Assembly: GCF_011927725.1 (NCBI RefSeq)
Contig: NZ_JAATJC010000001.1
Location: forward strand, 2,239,001 to 2,303,000
Reading direction: 5' to 3'
DNA length: 64,000 nt
From: Sphingomonas kaistensis
GTDB lineage: Bacteria; Pseudomonadota; Alphaproteobacteria; Sphingomonadales; Sphingomonadaceae
The notes under the pieces: generated by a model
The model's input: the letters and a program-made list of their open reading frames with translations, nothing else
Told to the model about the DNA's origin: nothing
Database searches by the model: none
Made by a program: the position numbers and the translations under genes
In this document: positions 36,832-44,436 of the stretch, piece after piece
Numbering within the stretch: position 1 is the stretch's first letter
How the letters are laid out: the number at the start of each line of letters is the position of its first letter

Positions 36832-38240
36832 AGCCTGACGCGGCGGCGCGTCCGAAAGCGACGGTGCCGCACCCCAATTGGACGCTCGCCGCGTGCATCC
36901 TCGCCTCCAGCCTGAGCTTTGTCGAAGGCTCGGTGCTGAACGTCGCCCTGCCCGCGATCCGCGCCAGCTTCAGCGCCGGGGCGAGCGAGGTGCAGTGGGT
37001 GGTCAACGCCTACCTTCTGCCCCTGTCGGCGCTGCTGCTGCTCGGCGGAGCACTCGGCGACCAGCATGGCCGCAAGCGGTTGCTCATGCTCGGTACCGCA
37101 CTCTTCGCTGCCGCGTCGCTGCTTTGCGCGCTTGCCCCCGATCTCGCCTGGCTGCTGGTGGGGCGCGTGATCCAAGGCATCGGCGCCGCGCTGCTGCTGC
37201 CCAATAGCCTCGCGCTTCTCAACTCCACCTTCACCGGTGAGGAGCGCGGGCGGGCGATCGGCATCTGGGCCGCGGTAGGCGCCGGCGCCGCCGCGATTGC
37301 ACCGCTGATCGGCGGCTGGCTGGTCGACCACGTTGGCTGGCCTGCGATCTTTTACATCAACCTTCCCCTCGCCGCGGGCGCGATCCTGATCGCCGCCCGC
37401 TTCGCCGCCGAGAGCCGCAACGAGGAAGCGGCGCGGACCGACTACCCCGGCGCCCTGCTGGCGACGCTCGGCCTGCTCGGGGTCACTTATGCGCTGACCC
37501 TGTGGTCGGTACAGATGACTGCCGACCCGTTGATCATCGGGCTCGGCGTTGCCGGCCTGCTCCTCCTCGGCCTGTTCCTGTGGGTCGAAGCCCGTCGCGG
37601 CGATCGCGCGATGATGCCGCTCGCCATGTTCGCCAACCGCTGCTTCAGCGGCACCAACTTCCTCACCTTCCTGCTCTACGGCGCGTTCGGGGCGGTGATG
37701 CTGCTCCTCCCCTACGTCCTGATCGAGGCGAGCGGTTATTCACCGCTCCAGGCCGGCCTCGCACTTACGCCGCTGGCCATCATCATCGCGGTGGCCTCGC
37801 CGCTGATGGGCAAGCTCGCCGCTCGGATCGGCGGGCGACTGCCGCTCACCGCCGGTCCGCTGGTGGTGGCCGCGGGCTTCCTGCTCGCCACCCGCATCGA
37901 GGCGGAGAGCAGCTATGCCCTTACGGTGCTGCCCGCCGTGATCGTGCTCGCCTCGGGCATGGCGCTGGCGGTGGCGCCGCTGACCAGCACCGTTCTCGGA
38001 TCGGTTGACCAGCGCCACGCCGGCACCGCCAGCGGGCTCAACAGCGCGGTGGCCCGGACCGGCGGCCTGATCGCCACCGCCCTCCTGGGCGCGGTGCTGG
38101 CGGCCGAGGGCGAAGCGCTGATCGGTGCCTTTCACATCGCGCTGCTGGCTGCCGCCGCGATCAGTGCGCTTGCCGGCGTGATAGCATGGCTGACCGTCGG
38201 CGGCGCCTCTGCCCAAACAAGAAAGGCCGCCGAAGCCTGA
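36828..38240 (+). CDS. DHA2-family MFS drug exporter
   Basis: Inner-membrane proton antiporter of 470 residues with 14 predicted helices, starting at GTG 36828. The motif A-like GALGDQHGRKRLLMLG, the motif C-like GAAAIAPLIGGWLVD, and an N-terminal LASSLSFVEGSVLNVALPAI are visible. In the latter, the DxT residues of many DHA2 pumps read EGS. The gene is coupled to the small gene upstream and ends in a terminator. It is the last host gene before the mutL remnant and the mobile element. Confidence 0.92.
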   Translation: MKPDAAARPKATVPHPNWTLAACILASSLSFVEGSVLNVALPAIRASFSAGASEVQWVVNAYLLPLSALLLLGGALGDQHGRKRLLMLGTALFAAASLLCALAPDLAWLLVGRVIQGIGAALLLPNSLALLNSTFTGEERGRAIGIWAAVGAGAAAIAPLIGGWLVDHVGWPAIFYINLPLAAGAILIAARFAAESRNEEAARTDYPGALLATLGLLGVTYALTLWSVQMTADPLIIGLGVAGLLLLGLFLWVEARRGDRAMMPLAMFANRCFSGTNFLTFLLYGAFGAVMLLLPYVLIEASGYSPLQAGLALTPLAIIIAVASPLMGKLAARIGGRLPLTAGPLVVAAGFLLATRIEAESSYALTVLPAVIVLASGMALAVAPLTSTVLGSVDQRHAGTASGLNSAVARTGGLIATALLGAVLAAEGEALIGAFHIALLAAAAISALAGVIAWLTVGGASAQTRKAAEA

Positions 38241-38260
38241 GCTCCGACGGCCTTTCCATT
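38221..38260 (+). terminator. terminator overlapping the MFS stop
   Basis: GAAAGGCCG (38221-38229) pairs perfectly with CGGCCTTTC (38248-38256), with an 18-base loop containing the stop codon, then CATTG. The stem begins inside the coding sequence. Confidence 0.6.
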
Positions 38261-38375
38261 GTCTTGCTCGGTGAACCGAGCCGTTAGGCAACTACCTCAA
38301 GACTGGAGGCAGGGCTCACCGACTTGGGACAATGAGACATCTGACCACCTCCTTTCGCTCTGTTGACGATAGCGA

Positions 38376-38403
38376 TGAAATGGCCCTGGCTTTCGTCATT
38401 TCA
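38376..38403. terminator. hairpin downstream of the native mutL end
   Basis: TGAAATG (38376-38382) and CATTTCA (38397-38403) form a 7-bp inverted repeat, 6 bases beyond the native mutL stop (38409-38411). Before integration it would have lain just past mutL and may have been part of its terminator. The weak stem makes this tentative. The rest of 38261-38408 shows nothing else clear. Confidence 0.3.
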
Positions 38404-38408
38404 AGGGC

Positions 38409-38462
38409 TTAGCGGCGACCGAACAGGCGCTCGATATCGCCGTGGGCAAGCTTCACCAAGGT
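38409..38462 (-). pseudogene. mutL: stranded native 3' end of mutL (fragment)
   Basis: On the minus strand this reads TLVKLAHGDIERLFGRR followed by TAA. It is a clear MutL C-terminus, homologous in position and length to the end of the intact mutL 11 kb away (VKLTGNNLKRLFGRT). Only the last 15 codons are native; the first bases (38458-38462) come from the element. It has no start of its own and is not expressed as a protein. It marks the left end of the integrated element and the original reading frame of mutL. Confidence 0.88.
38449..38462. other. left attachment junction of the integrated element
   Basis: AGCTTCACC (38449-38457) is identical to the core at the right junction (49576-49584), and the 14-base blocks AGCTTCACCAAGGT here and AGCTTCACCCAGGT at the right differ by one base. 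Left of the core is native mutL 3' sequence; right of it is element DNA. CAATAACCT at 38469-38477 is one arm of the inverted repeat in the rebuilt attP. The predicted crossover dinucleotide is AC at 38455-38456, the centre of the attP symmetry. Confidence 0.82.
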
Positions 38463-38484
38463 GGAGGTCAATAACCTCTCGGGC

Positions 38485-38727
38485 TTAGCGCCTAAAACGG
38501 GCATCCAAAAGCTCCTGTGCCCTTCGCAACATGATCTCATCATGCTCAGCTTCCTGCTTCCTCAGGATGGCTTTCGTTTCGGCACGCAGCTTTTCGGCTT
38601 TCGCTCGCAAAAGCATGACTTCGGCGTCGTCGGCGTCGTCGTCTGCCCCATACTGAAGAGCGTAACGCTCGTCGCGCTCCTCCTCAGTCTCGTCTTCGAA
38701 TTCGTCAATGATGTCACGGTAACGCAT
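38485..38727 (-). CDS. small charged coiled-coil protein of the element
   Basis: Product of 80 residues. An acidic N-terminus (DIIDEFEDETEEERDERY, then DDDADDAE) is followed by a heptad-like helix LLRAKAEKLRAETKAILRKQ. No family is recognised. It is 55 bases downstream of the Rep-like gene on the same strand and only 23 bases from the left junction. A role as accessory to replication or as an excisionase-like small protein is possible but unproven. Confidence 0.6.
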   Translation of the reverse strand: MRYRDIIDEFEDETEEERDERYALQYGADDDADDAEVMLLRAKAEKLRAETKAILRKQEAEHDEIMLRRAQELLDARFRR

Positions 38728-38782
38728 TGGTGTGCTCCTGATCGCCTACCCTAGTTATCCGCGACCAGCGCTTCAGGGCCGA

Positions 38783-39700
38783 TCAGCCCCGTCCCCATCC
38801 AGTATATATGTGCATGGGAATCTCGGTAAATGAGTATGCGAAGGGAAGAGGAACAAGCTCACCAGAGTCCTCCTCAAAGCACGACTCCACACTTGCAGCA
38901 TGGAAGCCTTTAGAGAACCTCAGGAACTGAAAGGGAGTATACTCTGAGACACTCTCCAGCCACGTGTGTAGTTCGATGTCCCATGCCACCGGCCACGGAT
39001 CGAGGTAGGGTGAACGGCTATCGGTGCGAAGCGCTGTGAGGCTGGAGAACTTGTTGGCGTATGACGTGATCCTCAAGAGGTTGTTCTCTACCGTTCGTCC
39101 TTCGTTGAAGGGCTTAACATCGACCTGATGAATGGTCGGCCATTGCGCTTGCAGCGCGCGTCGGATGTCAGCGATGTCATGACCAGCGCGGCGAACAACA
39201 GCATGCACGCCCGGCAGCCACGTTGGGCCTAGTTGCCCCTGAGCAATCGGTGCAATCTCCGTCACCAGCTGGTGTCTATGCGGCGGAAGGTGCGTGAACT
39301 GGTCGGCGCTGACCGCGTCGATCTCGCGCCAGCCCTTTAGAACTACATTGGACAGCCCATCCGCCCTCAGGCGATTGGTGAGGTCTTGCTGCCCCTTTTG
39401 GAAGGTAACTTCGATGTCGCGCACGTCTCGGCACCCCGGCAAGCAGATGCTGACGAAGAGCAGGTCCGAGTTCGAGCATCCTCGAAATGACGCAAGGGTG
39501 CTTCGTTGCTGCTTCCGAATGTTGATGCGACGGCAAAGCGGACAGACCGGCAAGCGGCACCTGTAAGCTCCATTCCAATCATGCCCGCAGCGATTCAGCT
39601 TGCAGAAGAAGTCGCTTGCGAGGGTATCCTCGTCTTCAGCCAACGTCCCCATTATTCTGGCGAACCGCTCCCACGGTCTCTCACTCAGTTTGTGTGTCAT
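38783..39700 (-). CDS. candidate HUH-type replication initiator (rolling-circle Rep-like)
   Basis: Product of 305 residues. The N-terminus has a cysteine cluster C33, C38, C48, C53, C56 (CRLPVCPLCRR), like the zinc finger of Rep_1 and IS91-type enzymes. It is followed by SDLLFVSICLPG (motif 1-like strand), GWREID at 123-128, PPHRHQLVTE (residues 139-148, H-x-H in the motif 2 position), VDVKPF, and SYANKF with Tyr214 and Lys217 as a YxxK motif 3. The order and spacing fit plasmid rolling-circle initiators. It would nick DNA and start replication of the excised circle. Family assignment is by motif only. Confidence 0.6.
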   Translation of the reverse strand: MTHKLSERPWERFARIMGTLAEDEDTLASDFFCKLNRCGHDWNGAYRCRLPVCPLCRRINIRKQQRSTLASFRGCSNSDLLFVSICLPGCRDVRDIEVTFQKGQQDLTNRLRADGLSNVVLKGWREIDAVSADQFTHLPPHRHQLVTEIAPIAQGQLGPTWLPGVHAVVRRAGHDIADIRRALQAQWPTIHQVDVKPFNEGRTVENNLLRITSYANKFSSLTALRTDSRSPYLDPWPVAWDIELHTWLESVSEYTPFQFLRFSKGFHAASVESCFEEDSGELVPLPFAYSFTEIPMHIYTGWGRG

Positions 39701-39801
39701 CTACCCTCAAAGGAGCGTTTTGCTCATGAGGGATATTTACCAGAGCGCGAGTTCCGGCTCCTAAAATGAAATGGGATAGGCGCTGGCCGGAAGTTCGCGC
39801 G

Positions 39802-40566
39802 TCAGTGCTCGCCCGTGTAGGCGAACTGCACTCGGTGCCAGAACTGGAAGCCAGCTTGAGCATAGAGCGCCAACCGTTCCTCGGTAACGCGTAGCCGCTC
39901 GGGCAACTCAGAATCGCCATTGCCGAGGCCGTCTTCCTCCGATCCCGGCGCCTCGTCGAACAGGTCCGGGTAGCGCTCAAATGCTTGCCGAGCGGAGGGG
40001 CCATCACCGTGCCGGACCACGTTCGCCACCAACGCTAACTCAAGAAGCAATGGCCCCTCGACTACGTCCGAAAGGTGGACACCCCGCAAGTTAGCCATGA
40101 TTGCCCCAAGATCACGTCGGGGCGCGCTAGGGTTCGACCATTGAGCTTTGATGATGTCGTCGTCCGTGACCTCACTCGTTTCAACGGACTGAAGGCTGTT
40201 CCGTAACCAGCGTCGGAAGCCCTTCTCGAAGTGCCCTTGCACCGCCAAGGTCATGAGGTTGTAGATTTCCTGCTCGATTGGCTGAAGGATGAGATGGGCG
40301 GCACCCGCATTAACTCTCCTCTCCTTCTTTGGGGAGGTGGAGCGCTGTTGAAAGCGCATCATCGTTCCCTTGATACCCCGGACGGCACTTCCAGCCCCGA
40401 AGTTGAAGAACAACTGCATGTCATTGCGATACATGCGAGCAGCCATGTCGCTGTCTAAGATGCGCCAGTCATCACAGAGCGGAGCGTCGAAGGTTCCATC
40501 CGGGGCGCCGATGCCAATGGCAGTCGCTTCCTCCTCAACCATTTTACGCTTTCTCAGGAAGGCCAT
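39802..40566 (-). CDS. hypothetical protein of the element
   Basis: Product of 254 residues, no family recognised. It is soluble, with a basic start MAFLRKRKMVEEE, a helical centre (HLILQPIEQEIYNLMTLAVQ), the segment FEKGFRRWLRNSLQS, and an acidic patch FDEAPGSEEDGLGNGDSE before the C-terminus FWHRVQFAYTGEH. It starts one base after the PaiB-like stop (TGAAATG), so it may be coupled. It sits between the cargo genes and the Rep-like gene; a role in either is possible. Confidence 0.7.
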   Translation of the reverse strand: MAFLRKRKMVEEEATAIGIGAPDGTFDAPLCDDWRILDSDMAARMYRNDMQLFFNFGAGSAVRGIKGTMMRFQQRSTSPKKERRVNAGAAHLILQPIEQEIYNLMTLAVQGHFEKGFRRWLRNSLQSVETSEVTDDDIIKAQWSNPSAPRRDLGAIMANLRGVHLSDVVEGPLLLELALVANVVRHGDGPSARQAFERYPDLFDEAPGSEEDGLGNGDSELPERLRVTEERLALYAQAGFQFWHRVQFAYTGEH

Positions 40567-40567
40567 T

Positions 40568-41218
40568 TCACTTAGCCAGAGAGAAATCGTCTGGTTGCCT
40601 CCTGCCCTCAGCCACCGCGTCGGCTAAGGCTTCCTGCCCCGTCTCTCGAAGTCCGGCGATCACGCCAGCCTGATTTCTGTCAGGTTGGTTCTGGCTCAGC
40701 TTCCGCTTTCCTTCGATGCGCGACACAGGGATTTCGAGCCCGACTATCCCCTTCATTTGAGCCTGAATAAAGTCTTCCGGCGCATCTGCCACTTTCCATG
40801 GCATGCGGAAGCCCTTCTCCGCCGCGTTTGTCAGTTCTTCGATTTGCTCACGCAGCCACTGAACATCATCTCGGATCGTAGGTGTTCCCCAGACTTGCAC
40901 CACGACGAAGTTCCAAGTGGGCACCACGCGACCATGCTCACGCTTCGTAGCATACCAGCTAGGGCTCACGTAGCCCTGCGGCCCGTGGAACAGGACGGAC
41001 GTGGGAGGTTGCTCACGTAGCTCATCGATCTGTCGATTGCCTTTGGCAAGATGAGCGCAAAGGACATCGCCGTCCGGTTCACATCGTATGCTGAACGGTA
41101 ACAGGCTCGTGACGATGCCCAAGCTGCCCGCAGTAACGAGTGTGCCTAGCGGATGCGTCCGAATGGCGTCGCGTAGCACCTCCGGTCGATCTTCGCGAAA
41201 CGCTGGCGGTCGATACAT
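40568..41218 (-). CDS. PaiB-like FMN-binding protein
   Basis: Product of 216 residues in the FMN-binding negative regulator family (split-barrel fold). Recognised by MYRPPAFREDRPEVLRDAI, the PLGTLVTAG block, HLAKGNRQ, the FHGPQGYVSPSWYATK block and VPTWNFVVVQVWG, then KGIVGLEIPVSRIEGKRKLS. Bacillus PaiB is linked to protease and sporulation control, but the family biochemistry is unclear. It lies 10 bases after the PLP enzyme gene on the same strand, within the cargo set. Confidence 0.92.
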   Translation of the reverse strand: MYRPPAFREDRPEVLRDAIRTHPLGTLVTAGSLGIVTSLLPFSIRCEPDGDVLCAHLAKGNRQIDELREQPPTSVLFHGPQGYVSPSWYATKREHGRVVPTWNFVVVQVWGTPTIRDDVQWLREQIEELTNAAEKGFRMPWKVADAPEDFIQAQMKGIVGLEIPVSRIEGKRKLSQNQPDRNQAGVIAGLRETGQEALADAVAEGRRQPDDFSLAK

Positions 41219-41228
41219 GGCGCGACTC

Positions 41229-42368
41229 CTACTCTGTTATTGCGGCCAGAGCTTGCCGAAGATCGCCGATCAGATCGCTGACGTTCTCAAGGCCAATCGC
41301 TGCTCGAAGCAGTCCTTCAGGAGCCATTGTCGCTGGCCCTTCCACCGAGGCTCGGTGCTCAATGAGGCTGTGATTGCCTCCGAGGCTGGTTGCACGGGTG
41401 AATACTTTGAGGGCGGCAGCGACGGACATCGCCTCTTCGCGACCGCCACGCACCTCAAACGACAGCATGCCTCCGAAATCGCGCATCTGCCGCTTCGCTA
41501 CTTCGTGACCTGAGTGCGCCGGAAGACCGGGATAGTGGACTGCCGTCACGGCGGGGTGACCTTGAAGGAAGTTTGCGATGGCCATCGCACTCCCGCAATG
41601 AACCGTCATGCGCGCAGCCAAGGAAGATGCGCCTCGTAGCGCCAGCCAACAGTCGAACGGAGCGGGGACCAATCCCTTGTTCCGTTGTATCGAGCGAAGC
41701 TCGACAAGGTGAGGCCCGTCTTTGCGGACGATAGCAGCCCCGACCATCACATCGCTGTGGCCGCCGATGTATTTCGTGAGCGAGTGCACGACGACATCGG
41801 CTCCAAGCTCAAGGGGTCGCTGCAGGAAGGGAGTCGCCCACGTGTTATCTACGACGACAGCAGCCCCATGCTTCCGAGCGATGGCTGAGATCGCAGCAAT
41901 ATCGACAATGCTCACGAGAGGATTAGAGGGCGTCTCCACCCAGATGATCCCCGGCTTGCGATCCCGAGTTGCGCGCTCGACTGCGGCAGCATCCGTCATA
42001 TCAACCGTGACGACATCGAGTTTTCTTCCGAACTCCGTCTCAGTCAGCAAAGCTCGCATGCCAAAGTAGACATCGCGGGGCACAAACAGTGCCCCTTCGT
42101 GGGATGTTCTGAGGGCCTCAATGGCGGCTGAGATCGCGGCCATGCCTGACGGGAATGCTACAGTCGCAATCCCCCCTTCCAGCGCGCTTAGGCACGCCTC
42201 AAGAGAACGCCTGTTTGGATTGTCGTCACGGATATACTCGAACCCACGCGAGAACCCTCCGTCCGGGTCTCGCTCGAACGTTGTCGATAAGTGGATCGGT
42301 GGCGCGACAGCACCGGTGGTAGGATCGATGTCCCGTCCTTCATGAACGGCAAGGGTCTCGAACTGCAT
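41229..42368 (-). CDS. Cys/Met metabolism PLP-dependent enzyme (trans-sulfuration family)
   Basis: Product of 379 residues of the cystathionine gamma-synthase/lyase, methionine gamma-lyase fold. The PLP lysine is Lys199 in VVHSLTKYIGGHSDV; VETPSNP and VVDNTWATPFLQRP are the cofactor-binding loops; FPSGMAAISAAIEAL is conserved. The ATG at 42368 gives the family start MQFETLAVHEG, although the frame is open to 42701. Whether it makes or splits C-S bonds cannot be told. It is divergent from the XRE-cupin regulator, with a palindromic control region between, and heads a minus-strand series of element genes. Confidence 0.92.
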   Translation of the reverse strand: MQFETLAVHEGRDIDPTTGAVAPPIHLSTTFERDPDGGFSRGFEYIRDDNPNRRSLEACLSALEGGIATVAFPSGMAAISAAIEALRTSHEGALFVPRDVYFGMRALLTETEFGRKLDVVTVDMTDAAAVERATRDRKPGIIWVETPSNPLVSIVDIAAISAIARKHGAAVVVDNTWATPFLQRPLELGADVVVHSLTKYIGGHSDVMVGAAIVRKDGPHLVELRSIQRNKGLVPAPFDCWLALRGASSLAARMTVHCGSAMAIANFLQGHPAVTAVHYPGLPAHSGHEVAKRQMRDFGGMLSFEVRGGREEAMSVAAALKVFTRATSLGGNHSLIEHRASVEGPATMAPEGLLRAAIGLENVSDLIGDLRQALAAITE

Positions 42369-42408
42369 GGTGAAACTCTCAAAAAAGGGCTTGCGTTTTG
42401 ATGCCGCG

Positions 42409-42428
42409 ATGGTCACTATATTGACCAT
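42409..42428. promoter_or_regulatory. perfect 7-bp dyad, likely XRE-cupin operator
   Basis: ATGGTCA (42409-42415), CTATAT spacer, TGACCAT (42422-42428): a perfect inverted repeat between the divergent PLP-enzyme and regulator genes. Its right arm covers the regulator's ATG (42427), and the spacer resembles a -10 element (TATATT 42417-42422). The likely ligand is the XRE-cupin protein, controlling itself and the divergent enzyme genes. Confidence 0.6.
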
Positions 42429-43029
42429 GAATGCTAATAAATCAACCGCCGTGGAAGCCGAGGCAGAACTCGTCTCTAAGGCGATCCAGTCGCGGATCGG
42501 GTCCACGCGACGCGAGCGCGGCCTCACTTTCGACCAGCTTGCGGCGCTCTCGGGCGTCAGCAAGGGAATGCTGGTCCAGATCGAGCAGGGGAAAGCAAAC
42601 CCAAGCATCGGTATCCTATGCAAAGTGGCTTCGGCCCTCCGCGTGTCCGTTGCCGAACTGGTCGAGACGCCCGGCGCGAGCCCATCGCCAGTGCGGTCCA
42701 TCTCACCTCATGACACGACAACGCTGTGGAGCGGCCCAAACGGAGGTTCGGCGGTGCTTCTGGTCGGCACTGAAGGCCCGGACATGCTGGAACTTTGGCA
42801 CTGGGAGCTACATCCGGGCGAGCGGTTTGAAGCGCAGCCACACTCAAGAGGAACTCGCGAGCTTTTGCACGTGACGCAGGGCACACTTGAACTTGAAGTG
42901 GATGGAGTTTCGTATCCGCTTCTGAAGGGCGGCTCAGCCGTAGCCCAGACTGAGCGACCTCACGCTTATGCGTGCAGGGGCTCAAGCGTGACGAAGTTCA
43001 CAATGGTGGTTTTCGAACCGGGGCGCTGA
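42427..43029 (+). CDS. XRE-family regulator with C-terminal cupin
   Basis: Product of 200 residues. The N-terminal HTH reads LTFDQLAALSGVSKGMLVQI followed by EQGKANPSIGILCKVA. The C-terminal cupin (about residues 120-195) has LWHWELHPGERFEAQPHSRG, LLHVTQGTLELEVDGVSYPL and GGSAVAQTERPHAYA. Such regulators bind a small metabolite in the cupin and control nearby metabolic and transport genes. No ribosome site precedes the ATG at 42427, which lies in the operator, so the message may be leaderless. It is followed by two exporter genes on the same strand. Confidence 0.92.
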   Translation: MNANKSTAVEAEAELVSKAIQSRIGSTRRERGLTFDQLAALSGVSKGMLVQIEQGKANPSIGILCKVASALRVSVAELVETPGASPSPVRSISPHDTTTLWSGPNGGSAVLLVGTEGPDMLELWHWELHPGERFEAQPHSRGTRELLHVTQGTLELEVDGVSYPLLKGGSAVAQTERPHAYACRGSSVTKFTMVVFEPGR

Positions 43030-43078
43030 AGAGCGGCGGATCATTGATCCATCGGACCTTCGTTCTACATCCTTAAGT

Positions 43079-43127
43079 GAGGCCACGTCCTCCCCCGACA
43101 TCGGGCATTGAAGACCGGGACGCCCCG
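43079..43127 (+). promoter_or_regulatory. hairpin leader of the Gdx-type exporter, possible degenerate guanidine-II-like element
   Basis: Between the regulator and the SMR gene are GAGG-CCACGT-CCTC (43079-43092), CCCG-ACAT-CGGG (43093-43104) and CCGGG-ACGC-CCCGG (43114-43127), just before the GGAGG ribosome site at 43137. Guanidine-II riboswitches have two hairpins with ACGR loops before sugE-type genes. Here the loops contain ACG but the fourth base is T or C, so the match is imperfect. Confidence 0.25.
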
Positions 43128-43146
43128 GCAGCAAATGGAGGCTGCT

Positions 43147-43467
43147 GTGGCTTGGTTTGTGCTCGTTCTTGCCGGTCTACTTGAAGTTGTTTGGGCCTAC
43201 TCAATGAAGCTGTCTGACGGCTTTTCACGTCTAGGCCCTTCTCTGGTGACGCTCGCTGGACTCGCCGCCAGTTTTGCATTGCTCTCGTGGTCAATGCGCA
43301 GCTTGCCGCTGGGCACGGCCTACACTGTCTGGACAGGCATAGGCGCGGTTGGCGCCTTCGTCATTGGCATCACCGTGCTGGGTGAGAGCGCGAGCCCTTT
43401 GCGCCTTTTAGCCGCTGGTCTGATCCTTGGCGGACTCGTTCTGATGAAGCTCTCTCACGCTATGTGA
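43147..43467 (+). CDS. sugE: SMR family exporter, Gdx (SugE) subtype
   Basis: Inner-membrane proton antiporter of 106 residues with four helices. The membrane-embedded Glu is in [20 protein letters not shown], and [19 protein letters not shown] is the Gdx-subtype loop; these distinguish it from EmrE. Gdx proteins export guanidinium as dimers. GGAGG at 43137-43141 lies 5 bases before the GTG at 43147. The in-frame ATG at 43135 overlaps that ribosome site and is rejected. The gene sits between the XRE-cupin regulator and the EamA exporter. Confidence 0.88.
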   Translation: MAWFVLVLAGLLEVVWAYSMKLSDGFSRLGPSLVTLAGLAASFALLSWSMRSLPLGTAYTVWTGIGAVGAFVIGITVLGESASPLRLLAAGLILGGLVLMKLSHAM

Positions 43468-43488
43468 GAGCCTTGGAAAGTTTAGCTC

Positions 43489-44394
43489 ATGAACCAATCT
43501 CTCGCGCGCTCCGTGCGTGCAAGCGCTTCGCCCGATCTGCTTGCAGTCGGAGCGTTGTTTCTATCGCTTGTCTCGATCACGGCGGGTGCATCTGTAGCGA
43601 AGCAGTTGTTTCCGATCATAGGAGCGGAAGGTGCGAGCGCTCTCCGACTGGGCATCGCGGCACTGATGCTTTCGGCGGTCTTTCGGCCTTGGCGCTTGAA
43701 CTGGCGCGCCAACTGGCGGAGCCTCGTAGGTTATGGCGCGTGCCTCGCTGGCATGAACTTAACCTTCTACATGGCGCTTCGATATATCCCGTTAGGTATC
43801 GGGATCGCCATTGAGTTTGTCGGCCCGCTGTTGGTCGCCGTGCTCACGTCTCGGCGCAAAGCGGATTACGCTTGGATCGCTCTTGCGGTCGCTGGCCTCT
43901 CGATCCTGCTTCCGATACACGAAGCAACACCCCACCTCGATTGGCGCGGTGTCGCTCTTGCTGCCGCTGCCGGTGGGTTTTGGGCTCTCTACATCATCGC
44001 TGGTAAGCGAGCGGGAGCAGAACACGGACCAGCGGCGAGCGCCGCAGGGATGGTTATTGCCGCCACCATTGCTGCTCCGATTGGCATCGCTCATGCGGGT
44101 GAAGCCCTGCTCATCCCGCACGTTCTAGCGCTCGGCGCTCTGATTGCGCTCATCTCCAGTGCCATTCCTTACTCACTGGAGATGGTCGCTCTTCGGCGAC
44201 TGCCTTCTCACACGTTCGGAACACTACTCAGCGCCGAGCCCGCGATTGGCGCTCTGATGGGTTTTCTCATCCTCGGTGAAATGCTCGCGCCCGGTCAGTG
44301 GGTCGCCATCTCTATCATTGTTGTGGCCTCGATTGGGACGGCGGTTTCAGCGAAGGGCACGGAAGCCGCCTTACCCGAGGCTCAGGCAGCGTGA
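43489..44394 (+). CDS. EamA/DMT family exporter (RhtA-like)
   Basis: Inner-membrane metabolite exporter of 301 residues with ten predicted helices in two EamA repeats. The first repeat includes [17 protein letters not shown] and [20 protein letters not shown]. The second includes [20 protein letters not shown] and [20 protein letters not shown]. This wording is close to RhtA, the threonine/homoserine exporter. It follows the SMR gene by 21 bases and is probably in the same transcript as the XRE-cupin regulator. With the PLP enzyme it suggests handling of an amino acid or sulfur-containing metabolite. Confidence 0.9.
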   Translation: MNQSLARSVRASASPDLLAVGALFLSLVSITAGASVAKQLFPIIGAEGASALRLGIAALMLSAVFRPWRLNWRANWRSLVGYGACLAGMNLTFYMALRYIPLGIGIAIEFVGPLLVAVLTSRRKADYAWIALAVAGLSILLPIHEATPHLDWRGVALAAAAGGFWALYIIAGKRAGAEHGPAASAAGMVIAATIAAPIGIAHAGEALLIPHVLALGALIALISSAIPYSLEMVALRRLPSHTFGTLLSAEPAIGALMGFLILGEMLAPGQWVAISIIVVASIGTAVSAKGTEAALPEAQAA

Positions 44395-44436
44395 TCCAGT
44401 AAAGCAAGTCTGTGATGGGTTGTAAGCGGACAGCGA

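Noticed and set aside
43108..43146. Upstream starts for the SMR gene (43108 or 43135)
   Set aside because: They lie in the hairpin leader, and the ATG at 43135 overlaps the GGAGG ribosome site; GTG at 43147 gives the family start.
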